From positions 1 through 6,373 of the forward strand of contig WRKS01000028.1 of NCBI GenBank assembly GCA_009778015.1: a stretch of 6,373 bases of DNA. The letters run 5' to 3'. The stretch is from Candidatus Saccharimonadota bacterium (GTDB taxonomy: Bacteria; Patescibacteriota; Saccharimonadia; Saccharimonadales; Saccharimonadaceae). Both the position numbers and the translations under genes were made by a program. How positions within the stretch are numbered: position 1 is the stretch's first letter; each line of letters begins with the position of its first letter. Below the pieces are notes generated by a model that worked only from the letters and a program-made list of their open reading frames with translations, made no database searches and was not told the origin of the DNA. Shown one piece after another: positions 5,823 to 6,373 of the stretch.

Positions 5823-6373
5823 TTACTTCCTCTTGATTCTCGTAACTCTTAGTCTGCTTTGCCCATAGTTTAGCATATGCGCCGCCTTTTCGCAGCAGAT
5901 ACTGATGCGAACCGCTCTCTATAATTTGGCCGTCGGCGAGAACGACAATTTTGTCAAGGCTGGCGACGGTGGAGAGGCGGTGAGCGATAACGAGGGCGGT
6001 GCGGCCCTTCATCAGTTTTTGCAAAGCTTCTTGGATCAGACCCTCAGACTCGCTGTCAAGCGCCGAAGTTGCCTCGTCTAAGACTAGGATCGGCGCATCT
6101 TTAAGGATGGCGCGGGCGATAGCGACACGCTGGCGCTGGCCGCCGGATAGTTTGACGCCGCGTTCGCCAACCATGGTCTCTAGGCCCTGAGGCAAGTCTT
6201 TGACAAACTCCCAAGCGTTGGCTTGCTTGAGGGCGCGGATGATTTCTTCTTCGGTTGCGTGCTCATGGCCGTAAGAAACGTTTTCGGCAATGGAGCGGTG
6301 AAAAAGCAGGCTTTCTTGCGGGACGTAGGCGATGTTCTCGCGCAGTGATTTTTGCGAGACGTCGCGGATATCT
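5815..6373 (-). CDS. ABC exporter, ATP-binding domain (C-terminal part, cut by window edge)
   Basis: This is the C-terminal 185 residues of an ABC transporter subunit that powers export across the cytoplasmic membrane by ATP hydrolysis. The reading frame is open to the right edge, so the Walker A motif and any membrane domain lie outside. Visible in order, numbered from the first complete codon, are the Q-loop (YVPQES, Gln 19), the signature LSGGQRQR (75-82), Walker B ILVLDE (95-100) followed by the D-loop SALD, and the switch histidine in AHRLST (His 131). The sequence around these motifs ([32 protein letters not shown]) is typical of MsbA/multidrug-type exporters with a fused membrane domain, so I expect a half-transporter; the substrate cannot be read. 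The tail after the domain is short and polar. Its TAA stop overlaps the start of the LtaS-like gene by 8 bases (ATGACTAA), which suggests translational coupling. The family call is firm. Confidence 0.95.
   Translation of the reverse strand, partial: DIRDVSQKSLRENIAYVPQESLLFHRSIAENVSYGHEHATEEEIIRALKQANAWEFVKDLPQGLETMVGERGVKLSGGQRQRVAIARAILKDAPILVLDEATSALDSESEGLIQEALQKLMKGRTALVIAHRLSTVASLDKIVVLADGQIIESGSHQYLLRKGGAYAKLWAKQTKSYENQEEVND
5826..5833 (-). promoter_or_regulatory. Ribosome binding site of the LtaS-like gene
   Basis: AGAGGAAG lies within the end of the ABC gene, with its GAGG core 6 bases before the ATG at 5822. This decides the start in favour of 5822 over the internal ATG at 5678, which has only GAGAAG directly adjacent with no usable spacing. 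Confidence 0.75.

Overview
The window is one unbroken block of genes, all on the minus strand, so transcription runs from the right edge to the left. Six coding regions fill nearly every base: neighbouring genes overlap by 7-11 bases, abut exactly, or (in one case) are 7 bases apart. No RNA gene, promoter, terminator or CRISPR array is visible, and no stretch without a gene exceeds a few bases. Gene order in the direction of transcription: (1) the C-terminal ATP-binding part of an ABC exporter, cut by the right edge; (2) a five-helix membrane phosphoglycerol transferase of the lipoteichoic acid synthase (LtaS) type; (3) a short CTP synthase; (4) a shrunken phosphotransacetylase-like protein; (5) a HIT-family protein; (6) the N-terminal 390 residues of a large polytopic membrane protein resembling a GT-C glycosyltransferase, cut by the left edge.

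The tight packing, roughly half G+C composition, standard genetic code, Gram-positive-type envelope enzyme and size-reduced versions of universal enzymes suggest a small-genome bacterium. A Candidate Phyla Radiation member such as Candidatus Saccharibacteria is my best guess. This is inference from style, not from a diagnostic marker.

The most interesting part is the centre. The CTP synthase keeps its ammonia-ligase (synthetase) half with the expected catalytic residues. Its glutaminase half has lost the oxyanion loop, the nucleophile elbow and the catalytic histidine, so it probably uses free ammonia or ammonia from a partner. The next gene overlaps it by 7 bases and is a phosphotransacetylase-like protein about one third shorter than the family, with the conserved active-site arginine apparently replaced. 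Both frames are intact, so these look like functional remodelling and not decay.

A second oddity is an imperfect inverted repeat of about 105 bases embedded in frame in the cytoplasmic N-terminus of the LtaS-like gene. It would fold into a long RNA hairpin and looks like an inserted palindromic element.

Together the cluster mixes envelope construction and export (ABC exporter, LtaS-like enzyme, GT-C-like protein) with nucleotide and small-molecule metabolism (CTP synthase, phosphotransacetylase-like, HIT). CTP supply for CDP-activated envelope precursors is a plausible but unproven link.
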